Source: Amycolatopsis sp. QT-25 (GTDB lineage: Bacteria > Actinomycetota > Actinomycetes > Mycobacteriales > Pseudonocardiaceae). Taken from it: a stretch of DNA of 64,000 bases. The DNA is taken from contig NZ_CP120210.1 of NCBI RefSeq assembly GCF_029369745.1, positions 5,456,001 to 5,520,000 on the forward strand. Direction: 5' to 3'. Both the position numbers and the translations under genes were made by a program. How positions within the stretch are numbered: position 1 is the first letter of the stretch; each line of letters opens with the position of its first letter. Shown here piece by piece: positions 43,468 to 52,044 of the stretch. The notes under the pieces were generated by a model, which saw nothing but the letters and a program-made list of their open reading frames with translations, made no database searches and was not told where the DNA came from.

Positions 43468-45129
43468 ATGCGGGGGTATCACCGGCTGGTGAAGGCAACG
43501 GAAAGACGCGAAGAGTTGCAGCGAATCGCCGCGGAGGTCTTCGGCTGGCCGGAACTCACCGGCGAGCAACTCGAGGCGATGGAGCACATCGTGGCGGGTC
43601 GCGACGTGCTGGTCGTCCTGCCCACCGGCGCGGGAAAGTCCGCGATCTACCAGGTGCCCGCCATGAAGCTGGACGGCGTGACGCTCGTGGTGTCCCCGCT
43701 GATCGCCCTGCAGAACGATCAGCGGGAGAGCATCGAGGACAGCCACGCGCCGGACGCGGTCGCGGTGAACTCCTCGCAGCGGGCGAGCGAACGGAAGAAC
43801 GCTTGGAAGGCCGTCCGGGAAGGCGAAGCGGGGTACTTGTTCCTCTCGCCGGAGCAACTGTCCAAAGAAGACGTTCTCGGCACGCTCAACGAGCTGGAGA
43901 TCTCCCTGATCGTCGTCGACGAGGCGCACTGCGTCTCGGCTTGGGGCCATGACTTCCGCCCCGATTATCTTCGCCTGGGGCCGGTGATCGAGCGGCTCGG
44001 ACATCCGCCGGTGCTGGCCCTCACCGCCACCGCCGCGCTGCCGGTGCGCGAAGACATCGTCGAACGGCTCGGCCTGCGAGACCATCGTGAGGTGGTCGCC
44101 GGGTTCGACCGGCCCAACCTGCATTTGTCGGTGGAGCGGTTCAGCGACGACGAAGACAAACGACACATGGTGGTCGCACTGGCCCGGTCGCTGACGACCG
44201 AGCACGGAACCGGCCTGGTGTACGTCGCCAGCCGGAAGGACGCCGAGTACTTCGCCGACGAACTCGCGCGCGCGGGTGCGCGCGCGGCGGCCTACCACGC
44301 CGGCATGAAGACCCACGGCCGCGAACAGGTCCACGAACGGTTCCTCGCCGGCGAGGTGGACATCGTGGTCGCCACCTCGGCGTTCGGCATGGGCATCGAC
44401 AAACCCGACGTGCGGTTCGTCCTGCACGCGTCGGTCCCCGATTCGCTCGACACCTACTACCAGCAGATCGGCCGGGCCGGCCGCGACGGCGAACCCGCCA
44501 GGATCACGCTGCTCTATCGGCCGCAGGATCTGGGCCTCCAGAAGTTCCTCACCGCCGCCAAAGCCCCGGAAGAGGTCCTCGGCCAGGTGGCGAAGACCCT
44601 CGGCGAACACGACTCCCCCGTTCGGTCTGCCGATTTGAAGGACACAGTGGACGCTTCGGCGGCCCGGCGCACGAAAGCGGTCAATCTGCTCGAGGAGACC
44701 GGAGCCGTCGGCACCACCGAGGACGGGCGGATCGAGTACGTCAACCGCGATCTCCCGCCGGAGCAGGCGGTCCAGCAGGCCGTCGAGGTCGCCGAACGAC
44801 ACCAGCGGCTGGTCCGCTCCCGGATCGAGATGATCCGCGGCTACGCGGAGACCCTGGAATGCCGTCGCCGGTATCTGCTCGGTTATTTCGGGGAGCAACT
44901 CGCCGAACCCTGCGGTAATTGCGACACCTGCGACTTCGGCACCGGCGAGCGGAAAAGCGGGGAGAACGGCGAGTACGCCGCCAACAGCACCGTCCACCAT
45001 TCCGAGTGGGGCCGGGGCACCGTCATGTCGGTGGAACCGGACCGCGTCACGATCCTGTTCGACGACATCGGTTACAAGACCCTGGACCTGTCCGCCGTCG
45101 AGGAGAACGATCTCCTCACCGTCGAGTAG
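43468..45129 (+). CDS. recQ: RecQ-family ATP-dependent DNA helicase
   Basis: 553 residues from ATG; a GTG at 43489 is equally possible, and neither has a strong ribosome site. Helicase motifs: VVLPTGAGKSAIYQVP (I), VVSPLIALQNDQ (Ia), VVDEAHCVSAWGHDFRPDY (II and the RecQ aromatic loop), LALTATAALPVREDI (III), VYVASRKDAEYFADEL (IV), ATSAFGMGIDKPDVRFVLH (V), YYQQIGRAGRDG (VI). A Cys4 zinc region follows (CRRRYLLGYF...PCGNCDTCDFG). The end (SEWGRGTVMSVEPDRVTILF) replaces a HRDC domain. A clear hairpin follows. Confidence 0.92.
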   Translation: MRGYHRLVKATERREELQRIAAEVFGWPELTGEQLEAMEHIVAGRDVLVVLPTGAGKSAIYQVPAMKLDGVTLVVSPLIALQNDQRESIEDSHAPDAVAVNSSQRASERKNAWKAVREGEAGYLFLSPEQLSKEDVLGTLNELEISLIVVDEAHCVSAWGHDFRPDYLRLGPVIERLGHPPVLALTATAALPVREDIVERLGLRDHREVVAGFDRPNLHLSVERFSDDEDKRHMVVALARSLTTEHGTGLVYVASRKDAEYFADELARAGARAAAYHAGMKTHGREQVHERFLAGEVDIVVATSAFGMGIDKPDVRFVLHASVPDSLDTYYQQIGRAGRDGEPARITLLYRPQDLGLQKFLTAAKAPEEVLGQVAKTLGEHDSPVRSADLKDTVDASAARRTKAVNLLEETGAVGTTEDGRIEYVNRDLPPEQAVQQAVEVAERHQRLVRSRIEMIRGYAETLECRRRYLLGYFGEQLAEPCGNCDTCDFGTGERKSGENGEYAANSTVHHSEWGRGTVMSVEPDRVTILFDDIGYKTLDLSAVEENDLLTVE

Positions 45130-45151
45130 ACCAGGACCGGGCGAAACCAGT

Positions 45152-45184
45152 CCGCCGCCGGGCGAGGAAATCGCCCGGCGGCGG
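45152..45184. terminator. Hairpin downstream of recQ
   Basis: Perfect 14-bp arms (45152-45165 and 45171-45184) with loop GGAAA, 23 bp past the stop. Confidence 0.8.
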
Positions 45185-45202
45185 ATCGAGGTTTCCGGCC
45201 GG

Positions 45203-45411
45203 TCATCGCCGCACGCCGGACCGGGTCCACAGCACCGCCCAGCCGGTGGCGAATCGCGCCGCCTTGTCCGGCAGGCTCAAGCCGGAGAGCACCGCGTCGG
45301 CGGCGTCCGAAGCGACCCGGATACTCGAAGCGACCGCAGCGGCCGCCTCTCCGGGGCGAACATCATCACCAGGCCGATCGCGGTGTCACGGACCCCGCTC
45401 GCCGACGGCAC
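45203..45411 (-). pseudogene. Possible frameshifted small gene
   Basis: Two joined frames give VPSASGVRDTAIGLVMMFAP and then EAAAAVASSIRVASDAADAV followed by LSGLSLPDKAARFATGWAVL, ending in TGA. The switch is at a CCCC run near 45350, where one extra C would restore the frame. The composition looks protein-like with two short hydrophobic stretches, but no family is recognised. Low confidence. Confidence 0.35.
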
Positions 45412-45463
45412 CGAGTCAGCATGGGCAGGCGGAGTTCTTTTCGACCGGACCGGGAATCGAAGG

Positions 45464-45937
45464 TCAGCCGCCGTGCTGGGCAGGGCGGTCGACATCTCCG
45501 CGCCACGCCCCGGTCTCGTTGCCGTCCCGGTTTTCCAGGAAGGTCTTGAACCGGTCGAGGTCTCCCTGCACGCGGCGGTCGAGGACACCGAGCTTGTCGG
45601 CGACGTTCTCGACGAACCCCTCGGGGTCGATGTCCATCTGAACGGTGACCCGGGTGTGGGAGTCGTCGATCCGGTGCACGGTGACGACGCCCGCGTGGTT
45701 CGGGCCCGTGTCGGACTTCCACGCGACCCGCTCGTCGGGGTGCTGTTCGGTGATGGTGGCGTCGAATTCCTTGGTTATTCCGGCGATGGTGACGGTCCAG
45801 TGCGTATGGGTTTCGTCGCGCTGCTCGATGCGGTCGACACCCTCCATGAACCGCGGGAAGTCCGTGAACTGGGTCCACTGGTTGTACACAGCGGACACAT
45901 CGGCTTGCACATCGACGGATTTGGTGATCGTGCCCAT
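45464..45937 (-). CDS. SRPBCC/START-fold protein
   Basis: 157 residues from ATG. Typical of polyketide-cyclase/CoxG-like helix-grip proteins: VDVQADVSAVYNQWTQFTDF, PRFMEGVDRIEQRDETHTHW, VAWKSDTGPNHAGVVTVHRI, TRVTVQMDIDPEG. The C-terminal region is helical. Such proteins bind hydrophobic ligands. Its role here is unknown. Confidence 0.85.
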   Translation of the reverse strand: MGTITKSVDVQADVSAVYNQWTQFTDFPRFMEGVDRIEQRDETHTHWTVTIAGITKEFDATITEQHPDERVAWKSDTGPNHAGVVTVHRIDDSHTRVTVQMDIDPEGFVENVADKLGVLDRRVQGDLDRFKTFLENRDGNETGAWRGDVDRPAQHGG

Positions 45938-46067
45938 AACGAGGCTTCAACTCCTTCAGATGGTCGGCTTGTCCAGCGAGTACCCGGACTGGGCGATCTC
46001 AAACCGATTCATGACCGATTCACCGGTGGCTCCCTGGTCCGTGTCAGGACCGGAAGGCCGGGCTCGA

Positions 46068-46472
46068 TCAGTCCGGTGGCGACGGGGTACGGATCTCGTC
46101 GGGCATGGAACCGCCGGGGAAGTCCGCCGAGATACCCGGTTCTTCGACGTAGTCGAGACTGTCCGGCCGTACGTCGTCCGAGTGCTTGACCGCCGTGCGG
46201 TCGGCGGCCTCCGCCGTTTCGTCGACATCCGGCCTTTCTTCGGCCAGCCGCTGCTCGAGCGGGGCGGGATGCGCCTGTTCCCAGGGGGTCATGCCGTACT
46301 TCGTCACCCCGCTCCAGTGTTCGGGCGGGTCCATCCCTTCTTCCAGCGGGTCGACGCGCAGGCGGTCTTCGTCGAGATCCTCGGCGCTGTTCAGCGCCGC
46401 GGGATCGGTTTCCACCTGATCGGGCGGACCGGTGTCCTGGGGAGCGTCGTAGGACTGGTCGTTCTCGGACAT
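46068..46472 (-). CDS. DUF5709-family protein
   Basis: 134 residues, ATG with AGGAGAAA upstream. Strongly acidic and disordered-looking, with the family pattern DRLRVDPLEEGMDPPEHWSG, VTKYGMTPWEQ and PLEQRLAEERPDVDE. DUF5709 proteins are widespread in actinomycetes with no known function. No membrane segment. Confidence 0.8.
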   Translation of the reverse strand: MSENDQSYDAPQDTGPPDQVETDPAALNSAEDLDEDRLRVDPLEEGMDPPEHWSGVTKYGMTPWEQAHPAPLEQRLAEERPDVDETAEAADRTAVKHSDDVRPDSLDYVEEPGISADFPGGSMPDEIRTPSPPD

Positions 46473-46577
46473 GTTTTCTCCTCTCGCGTCGGAAGTCAGC
46501 GGCTCAGGGCGTCGCGGATGGCGCCACGGGCGGCCCGAGAAAGAGGTTCGCGGCGATGGTGAACGTGCCAGGCCTCG

Positions 46578-46916
46578 TCACGCCGATTCGGGAACCAGCA
46601 CCCGGTCGGTCGCGTACCGCAGGCGCCCTCGTAATCCGTCGACGAAGGAAGGATCGGCGTGAGCCAGCGTCTCGAGGTCGACCTCTCGCGGTATCGGCAT
46701 CTCGGCCGGGAGCAGCGAGTCGAGGACCAGTCCGGCCGCGCACAACGCCAGGGCGTCGTCCGCCGCCGGCGGCAGGTCCACCGCCTCACGCAACCACGGT
46801 GTCAGCAGTACCTCGAACGTCCCGGCGCCCGAACCGCGGCAGCAGTACTCCACCCGGTACCGGGACGGCTCGACGAACCGCACCTGCCAAACCGCTCTCG
46901 CCGTGTTCCGCGTCAT
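46578..46916 (-). CDS. Hypothetical protein
   Basis: 112 residues from ATG; an in-frame GTG at 46973, overlapping the DUF3152 stop as GTGA, would add 19 residues and is a realistic alternative. ARAVWQVRFVEPSRYRVEYC followed by CRGSGAGTFEVLLTPWLREA suggests a compact alpha/beta protein. No family recognised. Probably cotranscribed with the DUF3152 gene. Confidence 0.6.
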   Translation of the reverse strand: MTRNTARAVWQVRFVEPSRYRVEYCCRGSGAGTFEVLLTPWLREAVDLPPAADDALALCAAGLVLDSLLPAEMPIPREVDLETLAHADPSFVDGLRGRLRYATDRVLVPESA

Positions 46917-46969
46917 GACTGCCCATACCCCGTCACGCGGTGGGCAAACCGCGAAGTACCCGGCGACCT

Positions 46970-47962
46970 TCACGGCACAGCGGTGACCCAGGGGTTGGGG
47001 CGGCACACCGCGCCGTCCGGGCCGACCTTCGCCGCCGCCCCCGATTCGGCGCGGTTCAGTTCCGCGACATAGGTGTTGGACAGGCCGAAGGTCTGCTGCA
47101 TCATCACCGGAGCCGGCGCCCCGTCCGCGGGACAGCCCTCATGACCCCGCCCGAGCGCGTGGCCCACCTCGTGATTGATCGCGTAGCGGTGGTAGCCCCG
47201 CAGATCGTTCTGATACGCGTGCGCGCCGCGCACCCAGCGGGCCAGATTGACAATGACCCGGTGCTCGCCGGTCAGGTGACACGACGAGTCGTAAGGGATG
47301 GCGAACCCGCAGAGATCCGGGCGACGGCTCGTGCCGGGGCTGGTGAGACTGATGCGGAAGTCCGGTGAGGCGTCCGCGCCGTCGACCCGCCGGAAGGACA
47401 GGTCGCCGAGTCCGATCCACCCTCGCGGGTCCGCCAGGATCGACTCGACCTCCGCGGCGAACGACGGGTGGTCGATCCCGTCCTCGATTTCGATGGTGTA
47501 GGTCAAGAGCCGCGCACCGGTGCCGGTCGGGAGAGCTCCCGCACCGGCCACCACCCGCCACGTCCCCGACCCGGCGGGAGTGACGGGATCGCCTTCCGGG
47601 AGCGCCGCGGACTCCGGCACGTGGGTGATCGGCCGCGCCGTCGTCGTCTGAGGGCTGGGTGAGGGCCGGGGCGGAACGGTGCCCGGTGCTTCGGGAATGT
47701 CGATGGCGAACGGTGCGAAGAAAAGGGCCATCGAAAGCACCAGCGCGACGAGGATGACGATCAGCGGCCACCAAGTCCGGTCCACCGGCGTCCGATGCCG
47801 GTCCGGCTGCATCCGGTGCCGATCCGGCTGCGTCCGGTGCCGGTCCGGGGGCGACAAAGGCTTGCGTGCCACCGGAATCTTCGGCGGGAACGGCTTGCGA
47901 GGCTGCGGAAGCCAGTCGACGAGGGTTCCGTCACGGCGTACGTGCTGCGGTTCAGTAGGCAA
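46970..47962 (-). CDS. DUF3152 membrane-anchored putative metalloprotease
   Basis: 330 residues from TTG, overlapping the deacetylase gene. A basic N-terminal segment with three tandem DRHRxxP repeats precedes one transmembrane helix (WWPLIVILVALVLSMALFFA). An extracellular DUF3152 domain follows, with the zinc-protease signature YAINHEVGHALGRGHEGCP and the family's VMMQQTFGL. It probably cleaves a cell-envelope substrate. The DNA repeats at 47785-47855 underlie the N-terminal repeats. Confidence 0.88.
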   Translation of the reverse strand: MPTEPQHVRRDGTLVDWLPQPRKPFPPKIPVARKPLSPPDRHRTQPDRHRMQPDRHRTPVDRTWWPLIVILVALVLSMALFFAPFAIDIPEAPGTVPPRPSPSPQTTTARPITHVPESAALPEGDPVTPAGSGTWRVVAGAGALPTGTGARLLTYTIEIEDGIDHPSFAAEVESILADPRGWIGLGDLSFRRVDGADASPDFRISLTSPGTSRRPDLCGFAIPYDSSCHLTGEHRVIVNLARWVRGAHAYQNDLRGYHRYAINHEVGHALGRGHEGCPADGAPAPVMMQQTFGLSNTYVAELNRAESGAAAKVGPDGAVCRPNPWVTAVP

Positions 47963-48947
47963 GTTTCACGCTCGCGCAAGCGGATGCGGGTTCGCCCGCG
48001 GAACGCGGGTACGACACCGTCGACGGGTCACCGTCCGAGGTGTACCGGCGGCCTGCCGGGGAACCGAGTTCGTCCAGCCAGTGGGCGGAGCCGTACTCCG
48101 CTTCCGGACCTGCCCCCTGTGACCGGATCCGGGGAATCGATGCCGGTTCGAAGGCGGGAGAACAAGGCGAAGGCGCCGGCCCGGCCCCCACGAGCAGCAC
48201 GCCTCGATAGGAGTAGCCCTCCCCCCGCAGCGCCAGTTCTTCGCGCCGGGGCTGGGCGCCGTACGGCAAGGCGAGCGTGCTGACTCGATAGCCGGGGAGC
48301 GCCTGCCTGATCAGGGCGTCGCCGTCGGCGATGGCCGTCGTCGCCACCGATTCCGTGGCCCGGCGCAGGTTCGTGTGCTGGGCCGTGTGGTTGCCGATCT
48401 CGAAGTGGTGGTCGGCGAGCCAGCGCAGCGCACGCCCGTCTCCGCCGAAGGGACGCTCGTTGACGTACAGACTCGCGACCGGCCGGAACCGGGGATGTGC
48501 GGCCGCGACGTCCAGCAGGATCCGGATCGCGGTTCCCGGGGCGGGTTCTCCGTCGGGCGTCAGGGTGAGCACGCTCGGGTCGCCGTCGTCGAAGGTCAGC
48601 ACGACCGGGTGCGCGCCGGCGGGCAGGTCGAGCTTTCCGGCCACGAAATCCGCGGTCGTCACGGGGACGTAGTCCTCGGCGGCGAGGCGTTCCAATTCCG
48701 CGGCGAACTCGGCCGGTGTGCGGTCGTAGGCCGATTTCGGTTTCGCGACGACACGGTGGTACATCAGGACCGGGATCCGCCCCAGTTCGTCGGCACCCGT
48801 TCGCCGCGCGGACTCCGCGGTGACCCGGGCGGGCGCCGCGAGCGCCAGACTCGGTTCCGGCCGCTCCGGGGCCGGGGGCGTAGGAGCGCCGCAGGCCGCC
48901 ACGAGGAGAATCGCGAAGCCCGCGCCGAACCGGCGAAGAAAAGACAT
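47952..48947 (-). CDS. Polysaccharide deacetylase lipoprotein
   Basis: 331 residues from ATG. Signal peptide with lipobox ILLVAACGAP. The NodB domain has IPVLMYHRVV, the metal-binding motif VVLTFDDGDPS and ADHHFEIGNHTAQHTNLRRA. It should remove acetyl groups from peptidoglycan or another polymer at the surface. It is coupled to the DUF3152 gene by an 11-bp overlap. Confidence 0.9.
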   Translation of the reverse strand: MSFLRRFGAGFAILLVAACGAPTPPAPERPEPSLALAAPARVTAESARRTGADELGRIPVLMYHRVVAKPKSAYDRTPAEFAAELERLAAEDYVPVTTADFVAGKLDLPAGAHPVVLTFDDGDPSVLTLTPDGEPAPGTAIRILLDVAAAHPRFRPVASLYVNERPFGGDGRALRWLADHHFEIGNHTAQHTNLRRATESVATTAIADGDALIRQALPGYRVSTLALPYGAQPRREELALRGEGYSYRGVLLVGAGPAPSPCSPAFEPASIPRIRSQGAGPEAEYGSAHWLDELGSPAGRRYTSDGDPSTVSYPRSAGEPASACASVKLAY

Positions 48948-49194
48948 GCGAGCAGTGTGCGGCCGGTGCCGGACGCGGTCGCGGATTTCCACCGAGCCGG
49001 GTGAGTGCGACTTGCTTTCGCCCAAGCCGGAAAAAGGCGTTTTCCCAGCTAGAAACGCCGAAGCCGGAAATCACCCGATCACGATCCGGTGATCGCCGGA
49101 AATCGGGTTTACCGAAGATCGAAAAAGGGGAATTATCCTCGCCGCCAACGAAAGCGTGGTCCTCTGCCACGTGCGCATCACTCAAGGAGACCGC

Positions 49195-50118
49195 ATGCCC
49201 GACCTCAGTCGTCGTCTCGTTTTGACCGTAGGGCTCGCGGGCCTCGCAGCGAGTGCTTGTGGCGCGACCCAACAGGGCGGGTCGCCGGTCGCGCCGGCGA
49301 TCGCCCCCGCCGCGGCCGCGGAACCACCGGTCGCGGCTCCCCCTGCCGACCCCCTCGCCGACAGCCTGCTGATCGGCTTCTGCGGCGCGCCCGGAGCCAA
49401 GGCGCTCGGCCGGATGACGGGCGACCTGACGGCCGCGAGCCGCCTGCTCCGGGAACAGATCGCGACCTTCCCGCCGGGACGGCCGGTCACCCCGGTCGTC
49501 GAACTGATCGCCACCACGACACACCGGTCAGCGGGCTCGGACGGGATGTATCGCAGCCGGTGCTCCGACAAGACCGTGCAGCAGTACCTCGACGCGGCAC
49601 GAGCCCTGAAAGGCTTGCTCCTGCTGGACATCCAACCCGGCCGCGCGGATTTCCTGCCCGAGGTCCGCGCCTATGAACGCTGGCTGAAAGAACCCGACGT
49701 CGGAGTCGCGCTCGACCCGGAATGGGCGGTCGAACCGGGTGCCGTACCTGGCCGGAAATTCGGCCGTACCACCGGAGCCGAACTGGACACGGTGGCCCGC
49801 TATCTCGGCGACCTGGCGACCACGCATCGCTTGCCGGCCAAGGTCATGGTCTACCACCAGGTGACCTCCTCCGTGGTCCGCGACGAAGCACTCCTGCTCC
49901 CCCACGCCGGTGTCTCACCGGTGAAAGTGGTGGACGGCATCGGTTCGGCCGCGGCGAAGAAATCGACGTGGCAGACGCTCATGCCCAGCAAACCCGCCCA
50001 CGTGCGGTCGGGATTCAAACTCTTCTTCGACGAGGACACGCGTCGCGGAGCCGCGCTGATGACCCCGGCCGAAGTCCTCGCCCTCACCCCGGCACCGTCC
50101 TACGTGCTCTACGAATAG
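49195..50118 (+). CDS. Secreted lipoprotein, probable (beta/alpha)-barrel
   Basis: 307 residues, ATG with AAGGAGA upstream. A twin-arginine-like SRRLVLTVG and a lipobox-like ASAC indicate export and lipidation. The mature part shows VVELIATTTHRSAGSDGMYR, LKGLLLLDIQPGRADFLPEV, VGVALDPEWAVEPG and KVMVYHQVTSSVVRD. These alternating strands with Asp/Glu-ending motifs suggest a glycosidase-like barrel. I do not recognise a specific family. Confidence 0.75.
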   Translation: MPDLSRRLVLTVGLAGLAASACGATQQGGSPVAPAIAPAAAAEPPVAAPPADPLADSLLIGFCGAPGAKALGRMTGDLTAASRLLREQIATFPPGRPVTPVVELIATTTHRSAGSDGMYRSRCSDKTVQQYLDAARALKGLLLLDIQPGRADFLPEVRAYERWLKEPDVGVALDPEWAVEPGAVPGRKFGRTTGAELDTVARYLGDLATTHRLPAKVMVYHQVTSSVVRDEALLLPHAGVSPVKVVDGIGSAAAKKSTWQTLMPSKPAHVRSGFKLFFDEDTRRGAALMTPAEVLALTPAPSYVLYE

Positions 50119-50135
50119 CCGACCGCGATCCCGCA

Positions 50136-50163
50136 GCCCTGCTCCTCATCGACGGAGCAGGGC
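50136..50163 (+). terminator. Intrinsic terminator
   Basis: Perfect 10-bp arms (50136-50145, 50154-50163) with an 8-nt loop, followed by CCTTTT beginning right after the right arm's last base. It is 18 bp past the lipoprotein gene. Confidence 0.75.
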
Positions 50164-50411
50164 CTTTTGGCGTGCCCGGGTTTCCTGCTATCCCAAGCGT
50201 TGCCGCGAACGAAGACATCGATCGGTTGCCGGACAACGAACTGACCGTAACCCGATCGGGCCACCCGACGCGCGGTCAGCGATTCGCGCACCCACACGAT
50301 GGTGGGCCTGTCGTGGAATTCACGTGCGATCGTCAGTACCTTCCCAAGCACCGGACGGGTACACCCTCGATGCCGTCCGTTCCGACGCACTCGTCAATCC
50401 AAGGAGAACAC

Positions 50412-50750
50412 ATGTTGAAGAAGATCGGCTTCGTCGCGGCCGCCATGGCCGCCGGCGCCTTCATCGGCGGGGGTGTCGCCTCCGCGGACGCTCCCGACGA
50501 TTACGACCACAGCGGCCAGCTCGGCCTGGTCAACCTGAACAACATCGACGCGCTGCACAACGTGAACGCCGCGCTCGGCGTCTGCGGCAACGACGTGAAC
50601 GTGCTCGGCGTGCAGGTGCCGATCCGCGATTCGCTCAACGGCATCGGTGTGCCGATCCTGTCGCCGGGTGCGCACGAGGCCAGCGGAGAGTCCCCGTACA
50701 ACTGCGCCGCCGGTGGCATCGCCGACGGTGGCACCTCGCAGGACAACTGA
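50412..50750 (+). CDS. Small secreted protein, rodlin-like (paralogue 1)
   Basis: 112 residues, ATG with AAGGAGAA upstream. The signal peptide (KKIGFVAAAMAAGAFIGGGV, cleavage after ASA) precedes a mature region with QLGLVNLNNIDALHNVNAAL, CGNDVNVLGVQVPIRDSLNG and two Cys. The VNLxN...CxxxVNVLGVQVPI pattern recalls rodlins/chaplins, surface proteins of aerial hyphae, but the likeness is loose. It is a paralogue of the gene at 51068. Confidence 0.75.
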   Translation: MLKKIGFVAAAMAAGAFIGGGVASADAPDDYDHSGQLGLVNLNNIDALHNVNAALGVCGNDVNVLGVQVPIRDSLNGIGVPILSPGAHEASGESPYNCAAGGIADGGTSQDN

Positions 50751-50832
50751 GTCTCCCGCCGAAGTCGCCCGCAAGGGTGTGCGGAAGCCGACCGAGGCGC
50801 GGGGTCCGGCGATTCGCGTCGATGTCGTGAGG

Positions 50833-50885
50833 CGTGCCCGGAACACGGAGAGAGCTGCACAGCCTGAATCCGTGTTCCGGGCACG
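50833..50885. terminator. Long hairpin after paralogue 1
   Basis: Perfect 17-bp arms (50833-50849 and 50869-50885) with a 19-nt loop. Confidence 0.6.
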
Positions 50886-50909
50886 TTGCGACGCGTAGCG
50901 ACGCCGGCA

Positions 50910-50956
50910 CGGGTGGGGCCGGGTCTTCCTGCCCAGGAGTGGACCGGCCCCACCCG
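50910..50956. terminator. Second hairpin between the secreted paralogues
   Basis: Perfect 13-bp arms (50910-50922 and 50944-50956) with a 21-nt loop. It lies in tandem with the hairpin at 50833. Confidence 0.55.
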
Positions 50957-51067
50957 GCGCGAACGCACCATAACCGACAGCAGCGGGCACAGCGGGACGA
51001 TGTGCCGCCCGCCCGTGACTTTCGCCCACCGGAGTATCCGGTGCGGTATTCCTAGGAGAGTTCTTCA

Positions 51068-51418
51068 GTGATCAAGCAGCTCGGATTCGTCGCCACCGCT
51101 CTTGCCGCCGGGATGGCGTTCGCCGGCGGATCCGCCGGCGCGGCGGGCATCACCGTCGCGGGGCAGCCGGTCGACCACAACGACCAGATCGGGCTCGCCA
51201 ACGTGCAGAACCTGGACGTGCTCCACAACGCCAACGTCATCGGCGCCGTCTGCGACAACAACGTCAACGTGCTCGGTGTCCAGGTCCCGGTCCGCGACGT
51301 CGCCGAAGGCATCGCCGTTCCGGTCCTGTCCCCCGGCGCGACCGAGGCCGAAGGCGCCACCCCGGACAACTGCGCCGGTGGCGGCATCGAAGACGGCGGG
51401 ACCGCCCAGGGGAACTGA
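51068..51418 (+). CDS. Small secreted protein, rodlin-like (paralogue 2)
   Basis: 116 residues from GTG with AGGAGAG upstream. Signal peptide KQLGFVATALAAGMAFAGGS. The mature part parallels paralogue 1 throughout: QIGLANVQNLDVLHNANVIG, CDNNVNVLGVQVPVRD, VPVLSPG and a C-terminal DNCAGGG. Two conserved Cys probably form a disulfide. The pair probably arose by tandem duplication. Confidence 0.75.
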   Translation: MIKQLGFVATALAAGMAFAGGSAGAAGITVAGQPVDHNDQIGLANVQNLDVLHNANVIGAVCDNNVNVLGVQVPVRDVAEGIAVPVLSPGATEAEGATPDNCAGGGIEDGGTAQGN

Positions 51419-51430
51419 GCGATCTCGCTG

Positions 51431-51470
51431 AAAAGCCGCCGCGTGGATGCCCCTCCGCGCGGCGGCTTTT
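51431..51470 (+). terminator. Intrinsic terminator
   Basis: AAAAGCCGCCGCG (51431-51443) pairs perfectly with CGCGGCGGCTTTT (51458-51470). The T-ending right arm is terminator-like. Confidence 0.75.
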
Positions 51471-51505
51471 CCATGCCCGGACAAGGAACGAAGCACGACG
51501 ACGAC

Positions 51506-51544
51506 GAAGGCCCGGTGCGGAAGGAAATTCCGCACCGGGCCTTC
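51506..51544 (-). terminator. Hairpin after the leftward secreted-protein gene
   Basis: Perfect 16-bp arms (51506-51521, 51529-51544), loop of 7 nt, 30 bp beyond the stop of the gene at 51574. Confidence 0.7.
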
Positions 51545-51573
51545 ACCGGGCGCCCGTCCGGGGCCCGGCCGGC

Positions 51574-52044
51574 CTAGCCGACCGGCACGGGCAGCCCGCC
51601 AAGGAGATCGTTCACCAGTGAGGACAGGCTGACCAGCAACCGCTGGACCAGCGCGTTGAGCAGAGTCGAGACCGGCGGCAGTCCGGCACGGTCTTCGACC
51701 TGCGCGGCCAGCTCGTCGACGCCCTTCCGCGCTTCGACGTTGTCCTGCTCGGCAGTGGCGGCGGATTCCTTCGCCTGCGTTTGGATCGTGTACCGCTTGC
51801 CTTGCGCCAGATCGTTGAGCACCGGAGCGAGTTCCCCGAGCGTCGCCTGCGTACCCGAGATGTCTCCGCTGTCCGCACGCGAAACCAACGCGTCGCGTTT
51901 GGCCTGGACCTCCGCCGCCGCGCTGGTGGTACTGGACGAACCGTTACCGCCGGGTCCGCCCGCCGTCGCCACACCGGCACCCGCCAAGGTCACCGATGCC
52001 GCGGCGACGAAAATCGTCAATGCTCGCGTCAGTTGGCTTCTCAT
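51574..52044 (-). CDS. Secreted helical hypothetical protein
   Basis: 156 residues, ATG with AAGGAG upstream. Signal peptide RALTIFVAAASVTLAGAGVA. The mature part is a Ser/Gly linker followed by helices (AAEVQAKRDALVSRADSGDI; QTQAKESAATAEQDNVEARK) and an amphipathic C-terminus (LLNALVQRLLVSLSSLVNDL). No family recognised. Confidence 0.75.
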   Translation of the reverse strand: MRSQLTRALTIFVAAASVTLAGAGVATAGGPGGNGSSSTTSAAAEVQAKRDALVSRADSGDISGTQATLGELAPVLNDLAQGKRYTIQTQAKESAATAEQDNVEARKGVDELAAQVEDRAGLPPVSTLLNALVQRLLVSLSSLVNDLLGGLPVPVG

